Position numbers and translations under genes: made by a program
Notes under the pieces: model-generated
The model's input: only the letters and a program-made list of their open reading frames with translations
The model's database searches: none
Told to the model about the DNA's origin: nothing
From: CADCWN01 sp046328475
GTDB taxonomy: Bacteria > Chloroflexota > Chloroflexia > Thermomicrobiales > CADCWN01
Length of the DNA: 64,000 nucleotides
Reading direction: 5' to 3'
NCBI GenBank assembly: GCA_046328475.1
Contig: JAXLWN010000014.1
Location: 46,388 to 110,387 of the forward strand
Shown here: positions 8,478-16,447 of the stretch, one piece after another
How positions within the stretch are numbered: the stretch's first letter is position 1
How the letters are laid out: each line of letters starts with the position of its first letter

Positions 8478-8589
8478 CCTGCCATCACTAGTTCCGGCGC
8501 GTGATCATGCTTCGTCCGGGCGGATCGTGCGGGGGGCGCTGCGGGGGCAGCGAGCGGAGTTGGGGTGAGCGATTCGGAAAGGACACGGC

Positions 8590-8877
8590 ATGAAGTTGAT
8601 CATCGCGGTGGTGCAGAACGACGATGCCAATGATGTGGTTGACGCCCTGCTGGAGGCCGACTTCCGGACCACCCGCCTCGCGTCAACCGGCGGCTTCCTG
8701 CGCCGTGGCAATACCACGATGATGATCGGCGTCGAGGATGCCCAGGTCGATCTGGTCATCGACATCATCCGTCGCAAGGCCCACACCCGCGCCCAGGGCG
8801 GCGACGGCGGCACCACCGTGCAAACAGCAGCAGCGACGGTCTTCGTCCTCGACCTCGAAGGGTACGAGCGGCTCTAA
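8590..8877 (+). CDS. darA: cyclic-di-AMP receptor DarA/PstA family
   Basis: A 95-residue PII-like signal protein of the DarA/PstA (DUF970) family, which binds c-di-AMP as a trimer. The start MKLIIAVVQNDDANDVVDAL, the TRLASTGGFLRRGNTT loop and the C-terminal TVFVLDLEGYERL strand are characteristic, and the length matches the family. Binding residues are expected in the N28-like, T-loop and G-R segments by family knowledge. It is cytoplasmic and has no enzymatic motif. It lies alone behind a strong promoter, so it is probably expressed at a steady level. Its output partner is unknown. Confidence 0.88.
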   Translation: MKLIIAVVQNDDANDVVDALLEADFRTTRLASTGGFLRRGNTTMMIGVEDAQVDLVIDIIRRKAHTRAQGGDGGTTVQTAAATVFVLDLEGYERL

Positions 8878-8879
8878 CG

Positions 8880-8966
8880 GGTAGTTCGAAGGTTCGAAAG
8901 TTCATAGGTTCGAAGGTTGGCCTCAGAGTTCCGGAACCTTCGAACTTTCGAACCTTCGAACCTCTC
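8880..8966. repeat. TTCGAAGG octamer arrays, inverted pair
   Basis: GGTTCGAAAG-type 8-mers at 8884-8917 are followed by complementary CCTTCGAACTTT units at 8937-8963. They fill the gap between darA and the M50 protease gene. Confidence 0.8.
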
Positions 8967-9024
8967 AACTGTACCAGCGGCCATCGTTCCCCTGGCCGAC
9001 CGCACCGGCGGACGGAGTAACGCG

Positions 9025-10245
9025 ATGGCCCGAGCGCGCCCCGAGTTCACCTTCTACGGCATCCCCTTGCGCATCCATCCCGGGTGGCTGCTGACGGCCG
9101 CCCTGGTGACGGTCGTCGTCGCCAACCTCGCCGACCCCGCCGAGCAACCACCGCAGTCGCCCCTGCCCTACCTCGGCGGCCTGGTCATCGCCGTCGGCCT
9201 CTTCTGCTCGGTGCTGCTCCACGAACTGGCCCACGCGGCGGTCGCGCGGCGCTGCGGGCTGGCGGTGCGCCGGGTCACCGTCCATATCTTCGGCGGCACC
9301 GCCGAGATCGACGCCGAAGACCTGCGCCCGCAGAGCGAGGCGCTCGTCGCCGCCGCCGGGCCGGGCGCGAATATCCTGCTCGCCGCCGTCTTCGGACTCG
9401 CCTGGCTGGCGCTGCGCGGCATGGGCGGGGCCGTCGCGCTCGGCTGCCAGTTGCTCGCCATCGCCAACGCCGCCATCACCATCCTCACCCTGCTGCCGGG
9501 CTACCCGCTCGACGGCGGTCGCGTCGTGCGCGCCGGACTCTGGTATCTCAACGACGACCTCGTCGCGGCAACCCGCTGGGCCTCCGTCTACGGCCAGGTG
9601 CTGGGGTGGACCCTGATCTTCGGCGCGGTCTTCCTGCTCCTGCAAGATCGCCTCCTCTGGGCCTCCACCCTCGCGCTCGGCGGCTGGTTCCTGCGCATCG
9701 AGGCGCGGCGCGGCTACCAGGAGATCCTCTGGCAGGACCTGAGCAGGCGCACCCCCAGCATCCACACCGCCTTCCTCGAACCGCCGCGCATCCCCGCCGA
9801 CCGCTCGCTGGACGAGTCGGCCGACGACGTGCTGGTGGGCATGGGCACGCGCGGCGAAGGAGGCCCGAGCCTGGTCATCGACGACACCGGCAAGCCCGTC
9901 GGTGTGCTGGGGATCGATGAGTTGCGCGCGGTGAGGCGCAAGCACTGGCCCACCACCACCGCGCAGTCGGCGATGGCCCCGATCACCCAGTTGCTGGTTG
10001 TCTCGCCCGACGAGACCTGCACCCGCACGATGGTGCAACTCGCGCAGGCCCGCTACGCCTACGGCCTCATTCTCGGCGTCGGCGGTCGGCGCGAGGAGGA
10101 TGGCCCCGCAGTCGGCATCATCACGCCGCAGCGCATCGCCCGCCACCTCGCCGAGGGGGTCCGCGCCCGCCCGTCACGCGCCGACCCCGTGACCGCAGTC
10201 GGCCCGCCCGGGCCGCTCGACACCGGCGGGCAACGCGGCAGCTAA
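9025..10245 (+). CDS. site-2 type M50 metalloprotease with CBS region
   Basis: A 406-residue integral-membrane zinc protease of the SpoIVFB/Rv-type M50 branch. The zinc motif HELAH begins at residue 66 in the second hydrophobic segment, and the second motif YPLDGGRV is near residue 163 in a later one; about five or six membrane segments are visible. Residues from about 255 on are soluble and resemble a pair of CBS repeats (LVIDDTGKPVGVLGIDEL and GIITPQRIA), which often bind nucleotides and gate activity. The substrate is unknown. The ATG at 9025 has GGACGGAG upstream. An N-terminally longer reading runs through repeat DNA and is rejected. Confidence 0.82.
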   Translation: MARARPEFTFYGIPLRIHPGWLLTAALVTVVVANLADPAEQPPQSPLPYLGGLVIAVGLFCSVLLHELAHAAVARRCGLAVRRVTVHIFGGTAEIDAEDLRPQSEALVAAAGPGANILLAAVFGLAWLALRGMGGAVALGCQLLAIANAAITILTLLPGYPLDGGRVVRAGLWYLNDDLVAATRWASVYGQVLGWTLIFGAVFLLLQDRLLWASTLALGGWFLRIEARRGYQEILWQDLSRRTPSIHTAFLEPPRIPADRSLDESADDVLVGMGTRGEGGPSLVIDDTGKPVGVLGIDELRAVRRKHWPTTTAQSAMAPITQLLVVSPDETCTRTMVQLAQARYAYGLILGVGGRREEDGPAVGIITPQRIARHLAEGVRARPSRADPVTAVGPPGPLDTGGQRGS

Positions 10246-10280
10246 CGCCGCGCCGCCATCGCCCAGCCAGAGAACAGGCC

Positions 10281-10868
10281 ATGCTGCCACCCGACGAACT
10301 GCACCTCCCCGCCGCGCGCCTGCTGCTCCGCGACTTCCGGGCCGAGGACCTGGCGGATGTCCACGCCATGCGCTCCGATCCCGAAGTCGCCCGCTTCGTG
10401 ATGGATCTCACCCCCGAGTCCGAGCGGCGATCGCAGCGCTGGCTCGACGAGATCATCTACTACAACCGGCAACGCCCCCGCGAAGCCTACAACCTGGCGA
10501 TCGTCCACCGGGGAGACCAGCGCGTCATCGGCTGGATCGGCATCGGCCGCTCGGAGCGCTACCCGGCCGAAGGCGAACTCGGCTTCGGCTACCTGCTGAA
10601 TCGCGACTACTGGAACCAGGGCTACGCCACCGAAGCCGTGCAAACGCTCCTCGCCCACGCCTTCACCGCGCTCGGCGGTCGCCGCGGTTCGGCCTACTGC
10701 ATCGCCGAGAATCGCGCCTCGGCGCGGGTCCTCCAGAAAGCAGGGCTGCGCTTCGTGCGCACCTTCGAGCAGACCGATCTGCGGCAGTTGCCGCAGCTTG
10801 CCACCGTCACCTGCGAGGAATACGCCATCACCAGCGAGGAATGGCGCGCAATCACCGGAGAACACTAG
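10281..10868 (+). CDS. RimJ/RimL-type GNAT acetyltransferase
   Basis: A 195-residue acetyltransferase of the RimJ/RimL (Acetyltransf_3) type, which acts on protein N-termini or small amines. It shows the family opening ARLLLRDFRAEDLADV, then GELGFGYLLNRDYWNQGYATEAV, which carries the acetyl-CoA loop, and the NRASARVLQKAGLRFV motif. The substrate cannot be told. It starts 35 bp after the M50 gene on the same strand and may share its transcript. Confidence 0.82.
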   Translation: MLPPDELHLPAARLLLRDFRAEDLADVHAMRSDPEVARFVMDLTPESERRSQRWLDEIIYYNRQRPREAYNLAIVHRGDQRVIGWIGIGRSERYPAEGELGFGYLLNRDYWNQGYATEAVQTLLAHAFTALGGRRGSAYCIAENRASARVLQKAGLRFVRTFEQTDLRQLPQLATVTCEEYAITSEEWRAITGEH

Positions 10869-10944
10869 CCACCCACCGGAAGGTGACGCGACAACGTGGT
10901 ATGCTGCGCCAGCCACTCTGTTGGCCAGATAGCGACGCGCACCC

Positions 10945-10987
10945 CTAACCTTGAACTTTGAACCTTGAGCCTTGAACTTTGAACCCA
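10945..10987. repeat. TTGAACTTTGAACC array
   Basis: Four to five 8-9 bp units of the type CCTTGAACTTTGAA lie just upstream of the next gene. They are single-armed here, without a nearby complementary block. Confidence 0.7.
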
Positions 10988-10999
10988 TAGCGAGGTCCC

Positions 11000-11590
11000 G
11001 TGCTGCCGACCGATCTACCGCGCGTCGCTGTCGCCGGGGTACCGATGCGCTTGCAGTTCGGCGAGACCCCGGCGGAGCAGCGCGCCTACTGGGAATGGCT
11101 CTGGGTGGAACTGGACGAGGGGGGCGCACTCGCCGTCTTCGACCCCGATCACCTCTGCACCCCCGGCTGGTTCGGCCGGAAGTGCCAGCTGGGCATCGAG
11201 TTCTTCCACCCGGTGCTCGCCCCGAACCCCGAGCAGCGGCGGGCGCTGGTGGCGCAAGCGTCCGACGCCGACCCGACCACGCCGCCGCTCGTCGCGGGGC
11301 AAGTGATCGCCGAACACCGGCAGGAGTGGCGCTACACCGGCCCGGTCACGACCTACGAGGAGCGCGACGGCGAACAGCGGCGCGTCGTCCGCCACGTCAT
11401 CGACGCGCCGCAGACGACCCTGCGCCTGGCCCTGGAGATCGGCAGCGGCACCGCCCTGGCCCAGTTGCGCGACCCCGCCGAGGCCGCCCCCATCGGCACC
11501 TGGCTCACCCTCAGCGACGGCCGCGCGGAGCTCGTGGCAATTGAACTCATGGAGGAAAGTACGAACGCCGAAGTACGAAGTACGAAGTAA
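11000..11590 (+). CDS. hypothetical protein with repeat-encoded C-terminus
   Basis: A 196-residue soluble protein that I do not recognise. It is rich in Trp and aromatic residues near the N-terminus (AYWEWLWVEL) and has a beta-rich middle (EWRYTGPVTTYEERDGEQRRVVRHVID). The GTG start follows GAGGTCC. From about residue 186 the protein reads ESTNAEVRSTK, which is encoded by GAAGTACG tandem units, so the original stop has been lost or replaced by the repeat. It is followed by a PfkB kinase gene on the same strand. Confidence 0.6.
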   Translation: MLPTDLPRVAVAGVPMRLQFGETPAEQRAYWEWLWVELDEGGALAVFDPDHLCTPGWFGRKCQLGIEFFHPVLAPNPEQRRALVAQASDADPTTPPLVAGQVIAEHRQEWRYTGPVTTYEERDGEQRRVVRHVIDAPQTTLRLALEIGSGTALAQLRDPAEAAPIGTWLTLSDGRAELVAIELMEESTNAEVRSTK

Positions 11591-11655
11591 AGGCTGTGCC
11601 TTGGAGGAGCCTGCCTCATACTTCGTCGTTCGGACTTCGTACTTCGTACTTCAAC
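11557..11655. repeat. GAAGTAC arrays, inverted pair, overlapping a gene end
   Basis: The left arm (about 11561-11590) codes the last residues of the preceding ORF. The right arm, GTACTTC units with a TCGTTCG variant, is at 11622-11652. It is a close counterpart of 4133-4222. Confidence 0.85.
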
Positions 11656-11665
11656 GGATGGATCG

Positions 11666-12493
11666 ATGGAACAAGATTACCTCGTCATCGGGCATATCTG
11701 CCTCGACCGCTTGCCGGATGGTCGCCTGATACCGGGCGGCACGGCGCTCTACGGCGCGGTGCAGGCGGCGCGGCTCGGGCTCGCCACCGGCGTCCTGAGC
11801 GCCGGGAATGCCCGCGCGCTGGCCGAGCCGCTGGCCCCCTACCGCGACCTCTTCACCGTGGACCTCCACGACACGCCGGAGACGACGATCTTCGTCAACG
11901 TCGGCGTCGGTTCGGCGCGGCAGCAGTCGGTGGACGGCTGGGCGGGCGTCATCCCCCTGGCGGGCCGCACGCTCGACGCCCCGATCATCCACCTCGGCCC
12001 GATCGCGCGCGAAATCGACCTGGCGGCGCTCCCCACCTTCCCGGAAGATGCCTTCGTCGGCGCGACGCCGCAGGGCTGGCTGCGCCGCTGGGGGGCCGAC
12101 GGTCGCGTGACCGAGCACCCGCTCGCACTCCCCGCCGCCCTGACCGACCGCCTCGACGCGCTCGTCCTCAGCGAGACGGAGGCACCGAAGGCGCAGGAGG
12201 CCATCGCCGCCGTGCGCGCCGCCGGTGGTCTTGTCGCGATCACGCGCGGCGCGTCGGCCTGCCTCATCCTCGACGCCACCGGCGAGCGCGAGGTCGCCAC
12301 CATCGAGCGCCGGATCGTGGACGACACCGGCGCGGGCGACATTTTCGCCGTCGCCTTCTTCGTCGCCCTGGCCGAGGGCCGCTCACCCGAAGAGGCCGCC
12401 CAATTCGCCCACATCGCCGCCGGGCTCAGCATCGGCGGCCTGGGCGCGAGCGCCATCGCCACCCGCGACGAGATCGAAGCGGAGATCGGCTAG
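11666..12493 (+). CDS. PfkB-family carbohydrate kinase
   Basis: A 275-residue ribokinase-like sugar or nucleoside kinase. The N-terminal substrate region IPGGTALYGAVQAARLG and the C-terminal ATP/anion-hole signature VDDTGAGDIFAVAF, with the catalytic Asp, are both present. It is at the short end for the family. The substrate is not predictable. It is followed after 40 bp by an alpha/beta hydrolase gene, probably cotranscribed. Confidence 0.82.
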   Translation: MEQDYLVIGHICLDRLPDGRLIPGGTALYGAVQAARLGLATGVLSAGNARALAEPLAPYRDLFTVDLHDTPETTIFVNVGVGSARQQSVDGWAGVIPLAGRTLDAPIIHLGPIAREIDLAALPTFPEDAFVGATPQGWLRRWGADGRVTEHPLALPAALTDRLDALVLSETEAPKAQEAIAAVRAAGGLVAITRGASACLILDATGEREVATIERRIVDDTGAGDIFAVAFFVALAEGRSPEEAAQFAHIAAGLSIGGLGASAIATRDEIEAEIG

Positions 12494-12533
12494 GAGTGCG
12501 CGGGTACGGCGCGATACGTGGAGGGGATGCGCG

Positions 12534-13391
12534 ATGGCAAAGGCCTACACCGAGGAACTGGTCTTCATCGAGACTGCGGATGGTCTGCCACACGAAGGGT
12601 TGGTGATCCGCCCGGCCGACCGCGACCCGCAGCCGGTCCCGCTCCTCTGGATCCACGGCCTGACCGGCAAGTTCTACTCCCGGTCGATCGTCCAGATCGG
12701 CCGCGAACTCGCCGCGCGCGGCCACACCTTCGTCACCGGCAACAATCGCGGCCACGACTTCGGCTACCCCTATCGCCCCGCCCCGGACGCCGCCCCGCGC
12801 CTCTACGGCGGCGGCTGGGAACTCCTGAGCGAGGCGCACCACGATATCAGTGCCTGGCTCGGGTTCACGGTCGGGCTTGGCTTTCGCGGCGTCGCCCTCC
12901 TCGGCCACAGCCTCGGGGCGCGCAAGGTCGCCCAGTATCAGGCCGAGCGGCAGGACGCGCGCGTGCTCGGCCTCGTCACCGCCTCGCCGCCGATGGCGAA
13001 CTTCCGCCCGCGCCCGGAATTGCTGGCCCAGGCCGAGGCGCTGATCGCCGCCGGGCGCGGCCAGGATCTCCTCCCCTGGGGCATCAGCCCGGCCGGCGCG
13101 GGCACCTCCAGCGCCGCCACCTTCCACGACCGCGCGCAGCAACCCTGGGACCTCTTCGGCCTGGAAGATCTCAACCCGCCAATCGCCCGTGTCCGCTGCC
13201 CGCTCCTCGCCTGCTACGGCACCGACGAAGCCTGGGTCGGCGGCGCACGCGAACTGGAAACCATCAAGCAGCACGCGACCGGCGCTGCCAGTGTGGCCAC
13301 CCACCTCTTCCCCAACGCCGACCACTCCTACACCGGCCAGCACGTCGCCGTCGCCGCCACCCTCGCCGACTGGCTCGCGACGTTGCACTGA
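12534..13391 (+). CDS. alpha/beta hydrolase
   Basis: A 285-residue serine hydrolase. LWIHGLTG forms the oxyanion region, the nucleophile elbow is GHSLGARK, an acid is likely in CYGTDEAWVGG, and the catalytic His is likely in NADHSYTGQH. There is no signal peptide. The ATG at 12534 has GGAGGGG upstream. The substrate is unknown; the length and fold fit esterase-like enzymes of the UPF0255/DUF1749 type, which I cannot distinguish here. Confidence 0.75.
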   Translation: MAKAYTEELVFIETADGLPHEGLVIRPADRDPQPVPLLWIHGLTGKFYSRSIVQIGRELAARGHTFVTGNNRGHDFGYPYRPAPDAAPRLYGGGWELLSEAHHDISAWLGFTVGLGFRGVALLGHSLGARKVAQYQAERQDARVLGLVTASPPMANFRPRPELLAQAEALIAAGRGQDLLPWGISPAGAGTSSAATFHDRAQQPWDLFGLEDLNPPIARVRCPLLACYGTDEAWVGGARELETIKQHATGAASVATHLFPNADHSYTGQHVAVAATLADWLATLH

Positions 13392-13458
13392 TCAGTCGGT
13401 GGCACTTTGCACTTGTAATTGGGGATAGGCGAGTTGGTAGTAATGAGGAAAAGACGCC

Positions 13459-13749
13459 ATGCGCTATACAATTCTTTTGGAACAACATCCAGATGGCACC
13501 TATGAGGCAACAACTCCAGTGATGCCGCAGATTGTCGAGCATGGAGAGGATCGTGCTGCTGCCCTCAATGCGGTCGAGCAAGCTATCCGGGCCAGGCTGC
13601 GCAATGTGGAACTCGTCGATTTGGAAATTCCCACATCGCCACCGATGAATCCGTGGTTAGAAACGGCTGGGATGTTTGCCGACGATCCCGATCTCGAGTC
13701 CATCGTAGAGGAGATTTACGCCGCGCGCGATGCGAGCAGAGGCGAATGA
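13459..13749 (+). CDS. HicB-like antitoxin
   Basis: A 96-residue protein. Residues 1-45 match the HicB fold: MRYTILLEQHPDGTYEATTPVMP, then the helix DRAAALNAVEQAI. A distinct acidic tail follows with PWLETAGMFADDPDLESIVEEIY, a type of ending I associate with antitoxins that cap PIN-domain nucleases. There is no ribbon-helix-helix or HTH DNA-binding domain. Its TGA overlaps the ATG of the toxin gene by four bases, giving tight coupling. GC content is clearly lower than in the neighbours, consistent with acquisition by transfer. Confidence 0.8.
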   Translation: MRYTILLEQHPDGTYEATTPVMPQIVEHGEDRAAALNAVEQAIRARLRNVELVDLEIPTSPPMNPWLETAGMFADDPDLESIVEEIYAARDASRGE

Positions 13750-14168
13750 GCGCGCCGCCACTCTACATCCTCGACAGCGACACCGTGAGCTTTCACCAGC
13801 GCGGTTACCCTGCTGTTGTAGCGCGTTTTGCCAGCATCACTCCGGAATCAATTGCGACCACCATCATTACTGTCGAAGAACAGTTCCAAGGTCGCCTAGC
13901 GCGCGTGGGACGCCAGCCTGACTTGGCGGGACTGATCCAACGTCTCCGCGCAACACAAGCCTACTTCTGCATGATCTCGATTCTGCCATTCGATAGTGAT
14001 GCCGCAGCGCAGTATCGTGACTTGCAGGCGCGTCGCCTCCGTACAGGGACGAATGATCTGCGTATCGCCGCTATCGCACTCGTCCGACGTGCGATTCTCG
14101 TCACCAGCAACCGACGCGACTTCGAGCGCATCGAGGAGCTACGGTGGGAAGACTGGCAAAACGGCTGA
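13746..14168 (+). CDS. vapC: PIN-domain toxin, VapC-like
   Basis: A 140-residue PIN-domain ribonuclease. The acidic active-site residues are in LYILDSDTVSF (D near residue 9), ITVEEQF (E), GTNDLRIAAIAL (D) and TSNRRDFERI (D/N). Such toxins cleave tRNA or rRNA and are blocked by the partner antitoxin. It is translated from an ATG that overlaps the antitoxin stop. GC content is low, as for the antitoxin. The RNA target is unknown. Confidence 0.85.
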   Translation: MSAPPLYILDSDTVSFHQRGYPAVVARFASITPESIATTIITVEEQFQGRLARVGRQPDLAGLIQRLRATQAYFCMISILPFDSDAAAQYRDLQARRLRTGTNDLRIAAIALVRRAILVTSNRRDFERIEELRWEDWQNG

Positions 14169-14211
14169 GCCGTCCGCGCCATCTCACAGCGTGTGGCACA
14201 ATCCAAAGGTG

Positions 14212-14217
14212 TATAAT
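14212..14217 (+). promoter_or_regulatory. -10 element upstream of gabD
   Basis: A perfect TATAAT lies 65 bp before gabD and after the toxin gene. No convincing -35 box is visible. Confidence 0.45.
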
Positions 14218-14282
14218 CCGTGCGATCGGCCGCAGTAGCGGTTGGAGATGGGAAATCGTCACACTTCAGGAGGGAGTGACCG

Positions 14283-15740
14283 ATGACCGCAACGGCAGCG
14301 AAACCCTACCAGTTGTACATCAATGGCGAGTGGGCCGATGGGCCGATGGGCAAGACCTTCGAGGTCCGCAACCCGGCGACCGATGAGCTGATCGCCGAAG
14401 TCGCCGACGGCGGCGCGGCGGAGGCCGAGGCGGCCGTTAAGGCGGCGCACGCGGCCTTCCCGGCCTGGGCGAAGCGCCCGGCCGACGAGCGCGCCGAACT
14501 GCTCCACAAGGCGTTCGACATCCTCAAGAGCCGGATCGAGGAGCACGCGCGCATCCTGACCCAGGAGAACGGCAAGCCGCTGGCCGAGTCGCGCGGCGAG
14601 GCGACCGTTGGTGCCGCCTTCGTGCGCTGGAACGCCGAGGAAGCCCGCCGCACCTACGGCGAGGTCGTGCCGAGCCCGACGACCGCCAAGCGCGTGCTGA
14701 CCTACCGCCAGCCGGTCGGCGTCGTCGCCGCGATCACCCCCTGGAACTTCCCCTACTCGATGATCACCCGCAAGATCGCCCCGGCCCTCGCGGCGGGCTG
14801 CACCGTCGTGCTGCGCCCCTCGTCCGCGACGCCGCTGGTGGCGATCGAGATCATCCGCGCCTTCCACGACGCGGGCTTCCCGGCCGGCGTGGTCAACATC
14901 GTCACCAGCAAGTCGGCCACCGCCGTCAGCAAGGTGTTTGCCGAGAGCGACATCGTCAAGAAGATCACCTTCACCGGCAGCACCGAGGTCGGCAAGCAGC
15001 TGATGGCGCAGGCGGCGGGCACCGTCAAGAAGGTCTCGCTCGAACTCGGCGGCCACGCCCCGATGCTGATCTTCGACGACGCCGACCTGGAGCAGGCGGC
15101 GCAGGGCGCGATCACCTCCCGCTTCCGCAACGCCGGGCAGACCTGCATCTGCACCAACCGCCTCTACGTCCAGCGCACCATCGTCGACAAGTTCTCGAAG
15201 CGCGTCGCCGAACTGGCGAGCGGGCTGAAGGTCGGCAACGGCCTGGAAGCCGGCATCCAGGTCGGGCCGATGATCGACGAGCGTGGCTTCGCCAAGGTCG
15301 AGGACCAGGTGAAGGACGCGGTCGCGGGCGGCGCGAAGGTGCTCGCCGGTGGCAAGCCCGCCGACTTGAACGGCGGCTTGAAGGGCTACTTCTACGAGCC
15401 GACCATCCTGGCCGACGTCTCCCCGAACGCCAAGATCCTCCACGACGAGACCTTCGGCCCCGCGCTGCCGATCGTCCCGTTCGACACCGAGGAAGAGGCG
15501 ATCGCCCTGGCGAACGACACCCCGTTCGGCCTGGCGGCCTACTTCTTCACCCGCGACATCGGCCGCGCCTTCCGCGTCTCCGAGGGGCTGGAATACGGCA
15601 TCGTCGGCGTCAACGACCCGCTGCCGACCGGCCCGCAGATCCCCTTCGGCGGCTACAAGGAGAGCGGCCTCGGCCGCGAGAACGGCAGCATGGGCATCGA
15701 GGAGTTCCTCGAAGTCAAGGCGGTCACGATCGGCCTGTAG
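14283..15740 (+). CDS. gabD: NAD(P)-dependent succinate-semialdehyde dehydrogenase
   Basis: A 485-residue aldehyde dehydrogenase of the SSADH group, which oxidises succinate semialdehyde to succinate. The catalytic general base Glu254 is in SLELGGHAP and the nucleophile Cys288 is in NAGQTCICTN, whose following Cys (CxC) is a mark of GabD-type enzymes. The cofactor region ITPWNFPYSM and FTGSTEVGKQL is intact. RBS AGGAGGG precedes the ATG. No GABA transaminase is adjacent, so the aldehyde source is not shown. A 24-bp palindrome follows. Confidence 0.88.
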   Translation: MTATAAKPYQLYINGEWADGPMGKTFEVRNPATDELIAEVADGGAAEAEAAVKAAHAAFPAWAKRPADERAELLHKAFDILKSRIEEHARILTQENGKPLAESRGEATVGAAFVRWNAEEARRTYGEVVPSPTTAKRVLTYRQPVGVVAAITPWNFPYSMITRKIAPALAAGCTVVLRPSSATPLVAIEIIRAFHDAGFPAGVVNIVTSKSATAVSKVFAESDIVKKITFTGSTEVGKQLMAQAAGTVKKVSLELGGHAPMLIFDDADLEQAAQGAITSRFRNAGQTCICTNRLYVQRTIVDKFSKRVAELASGLKVGNGLEAGIQVGPMIDERGFAKVEDQVKDAVAGGAKVLAGGKPADLNGGLKGYFYEPTILADVSPNAKILHDETFGPALPIVPFDTEEEAIALANDTPFGLAAYFFTRDIGRAFRVSEGLEYGIVGVNDPLPTGPQIPFGGYKESGLGRENGSMGIEEFLEVKAVTIGL

Positions 15741-15747
15741 GCGCGAG

Positions 15748-15778
15748 TCGTCAGTCGTCAGTCGTCAGTCGTCAGTGA
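15748..15778. repeat. GTCGTCA tandem 7-mers
   Basis: Four to five copies of the 7-mer GTCGTCA start nine bases after the gabD stop. The reverse-complement word TGACGAC is at 16378-16398, beyond the VOC gene, so the pair brackets that gene. Confidence 0.85.
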
Positions 15779-15781
15779 GAT

Positions 15782-15805
15782 GGGCCGGGGCAATTGCCCC
15801 GGCCC
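15782..15805. terminator. 24-bp palindrome after gabD
   Basis: Ten-base arms GGGCCGGGGC and GCCCCGGCCC flank AATT. It is placed to end the gabD transcript but lacks a U tract. Confidence 0.5.
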
Positions 15806-15849
15806 GCACGCTATCCGCGCTTGGCACACGATCAGGAATCACCCAACAA

Positions 15850-16278
15850 ATGGAGAAGCCTTCAGTGAGCGAACAGCGCCCAAACACCAATTCGGCCTTC
15901 CAAACCATCCAAGCAATCGACTACACCGTCATCCTCGTGCGCGACATGGCGGCGATGCGCCGCTTCTATGAAGAGATCCTCGGCTTCCCGCTCATCCGCG
16001 AACTCTCGCCAAACTGGATCGAGTATCGGGTAGGCCCAAACACCCTGGCCCTCTCCAGGCCGGGACGTACCGCCGCAGATGCGCCGATCCCCACCGGCAC
16101 CGCCGCGCTCCAACTCGCCTTCAAAGTCGCCGTGCCAGAAGTCGACCAGTGCGCCGACGAACTCACCCGCCAGGGCGTCCCCCTCCTTTCCCCACCCACC
16201 GATCAACCCTTCGGCCACCGCACCCTTTTCTTCCGCGACCCCGACGGCAACCTCCTGGAGATCTACGCGGAGATATAG
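15850..16278 (+). CDS. VOC family protein (glyoxalase-like)
   Basis: A 142-residue vicinal-oxygen-chelate fold protein, with metal-binding or substrate-binding roles in the family. Two beta-alpha-beta modules are seen: DYTVILVRDMAAMRRFYEEILGF and ALQLAFKVAVPEVDQCADEL, ending in FFRDPDGNLLEIY. The H/E ligands are only partly conserved, so it may be a dioxygenase, lyase or resistance protein; I cannot choose. The ATG at 15850 is the likely start; a GTG 15 bases later is possible. Confidence 0.75.
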   Translation: MEKPSVSEQRPNTNSAFQTIQAIDYTVILVRDMAAMRRFYEEILGFPLIRELSPNWIEYRVGPNTLALSRPGRTAADAPIPTGTAALQLAFKVAVPEVDQCADELTRQGVPLLSPPTDQPFGHRTLFFRDPDGNLLEIYAEI

Positions 16279-16372
16279 CCACCACCTCACAAGCAAGAAA
16301 CGGATCCAGGATGACACCGTAGAAGGCTGTGCCTTGCCCCTGTCATCCTGAGCGCAGCGAAGGATCCGTCCC

Positions 16373-16447
16373 CTCTTACGACTGACGACTGACGACTCCC
16401 CCTCGTTACTCGTTACTCGTTACTCGTTACCCGTTACTCGTCCCTCG
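16373..16447. repeat. TGACGAC and CTCGTTA arrays
   Basis: TGACGAC units (16380-16398) are followed by CTCGTTA units (16400-16447). The array runs into the C-terminal codons of the convergent methylmalonyl-CoA mutase reading frame. Confidence 0.85.

Noticed and set aside
8118..8504. 128-codon ORF before darA
   Set aside because: No RBS, no family features, and it overlaps the darA promoter; considered spacer.
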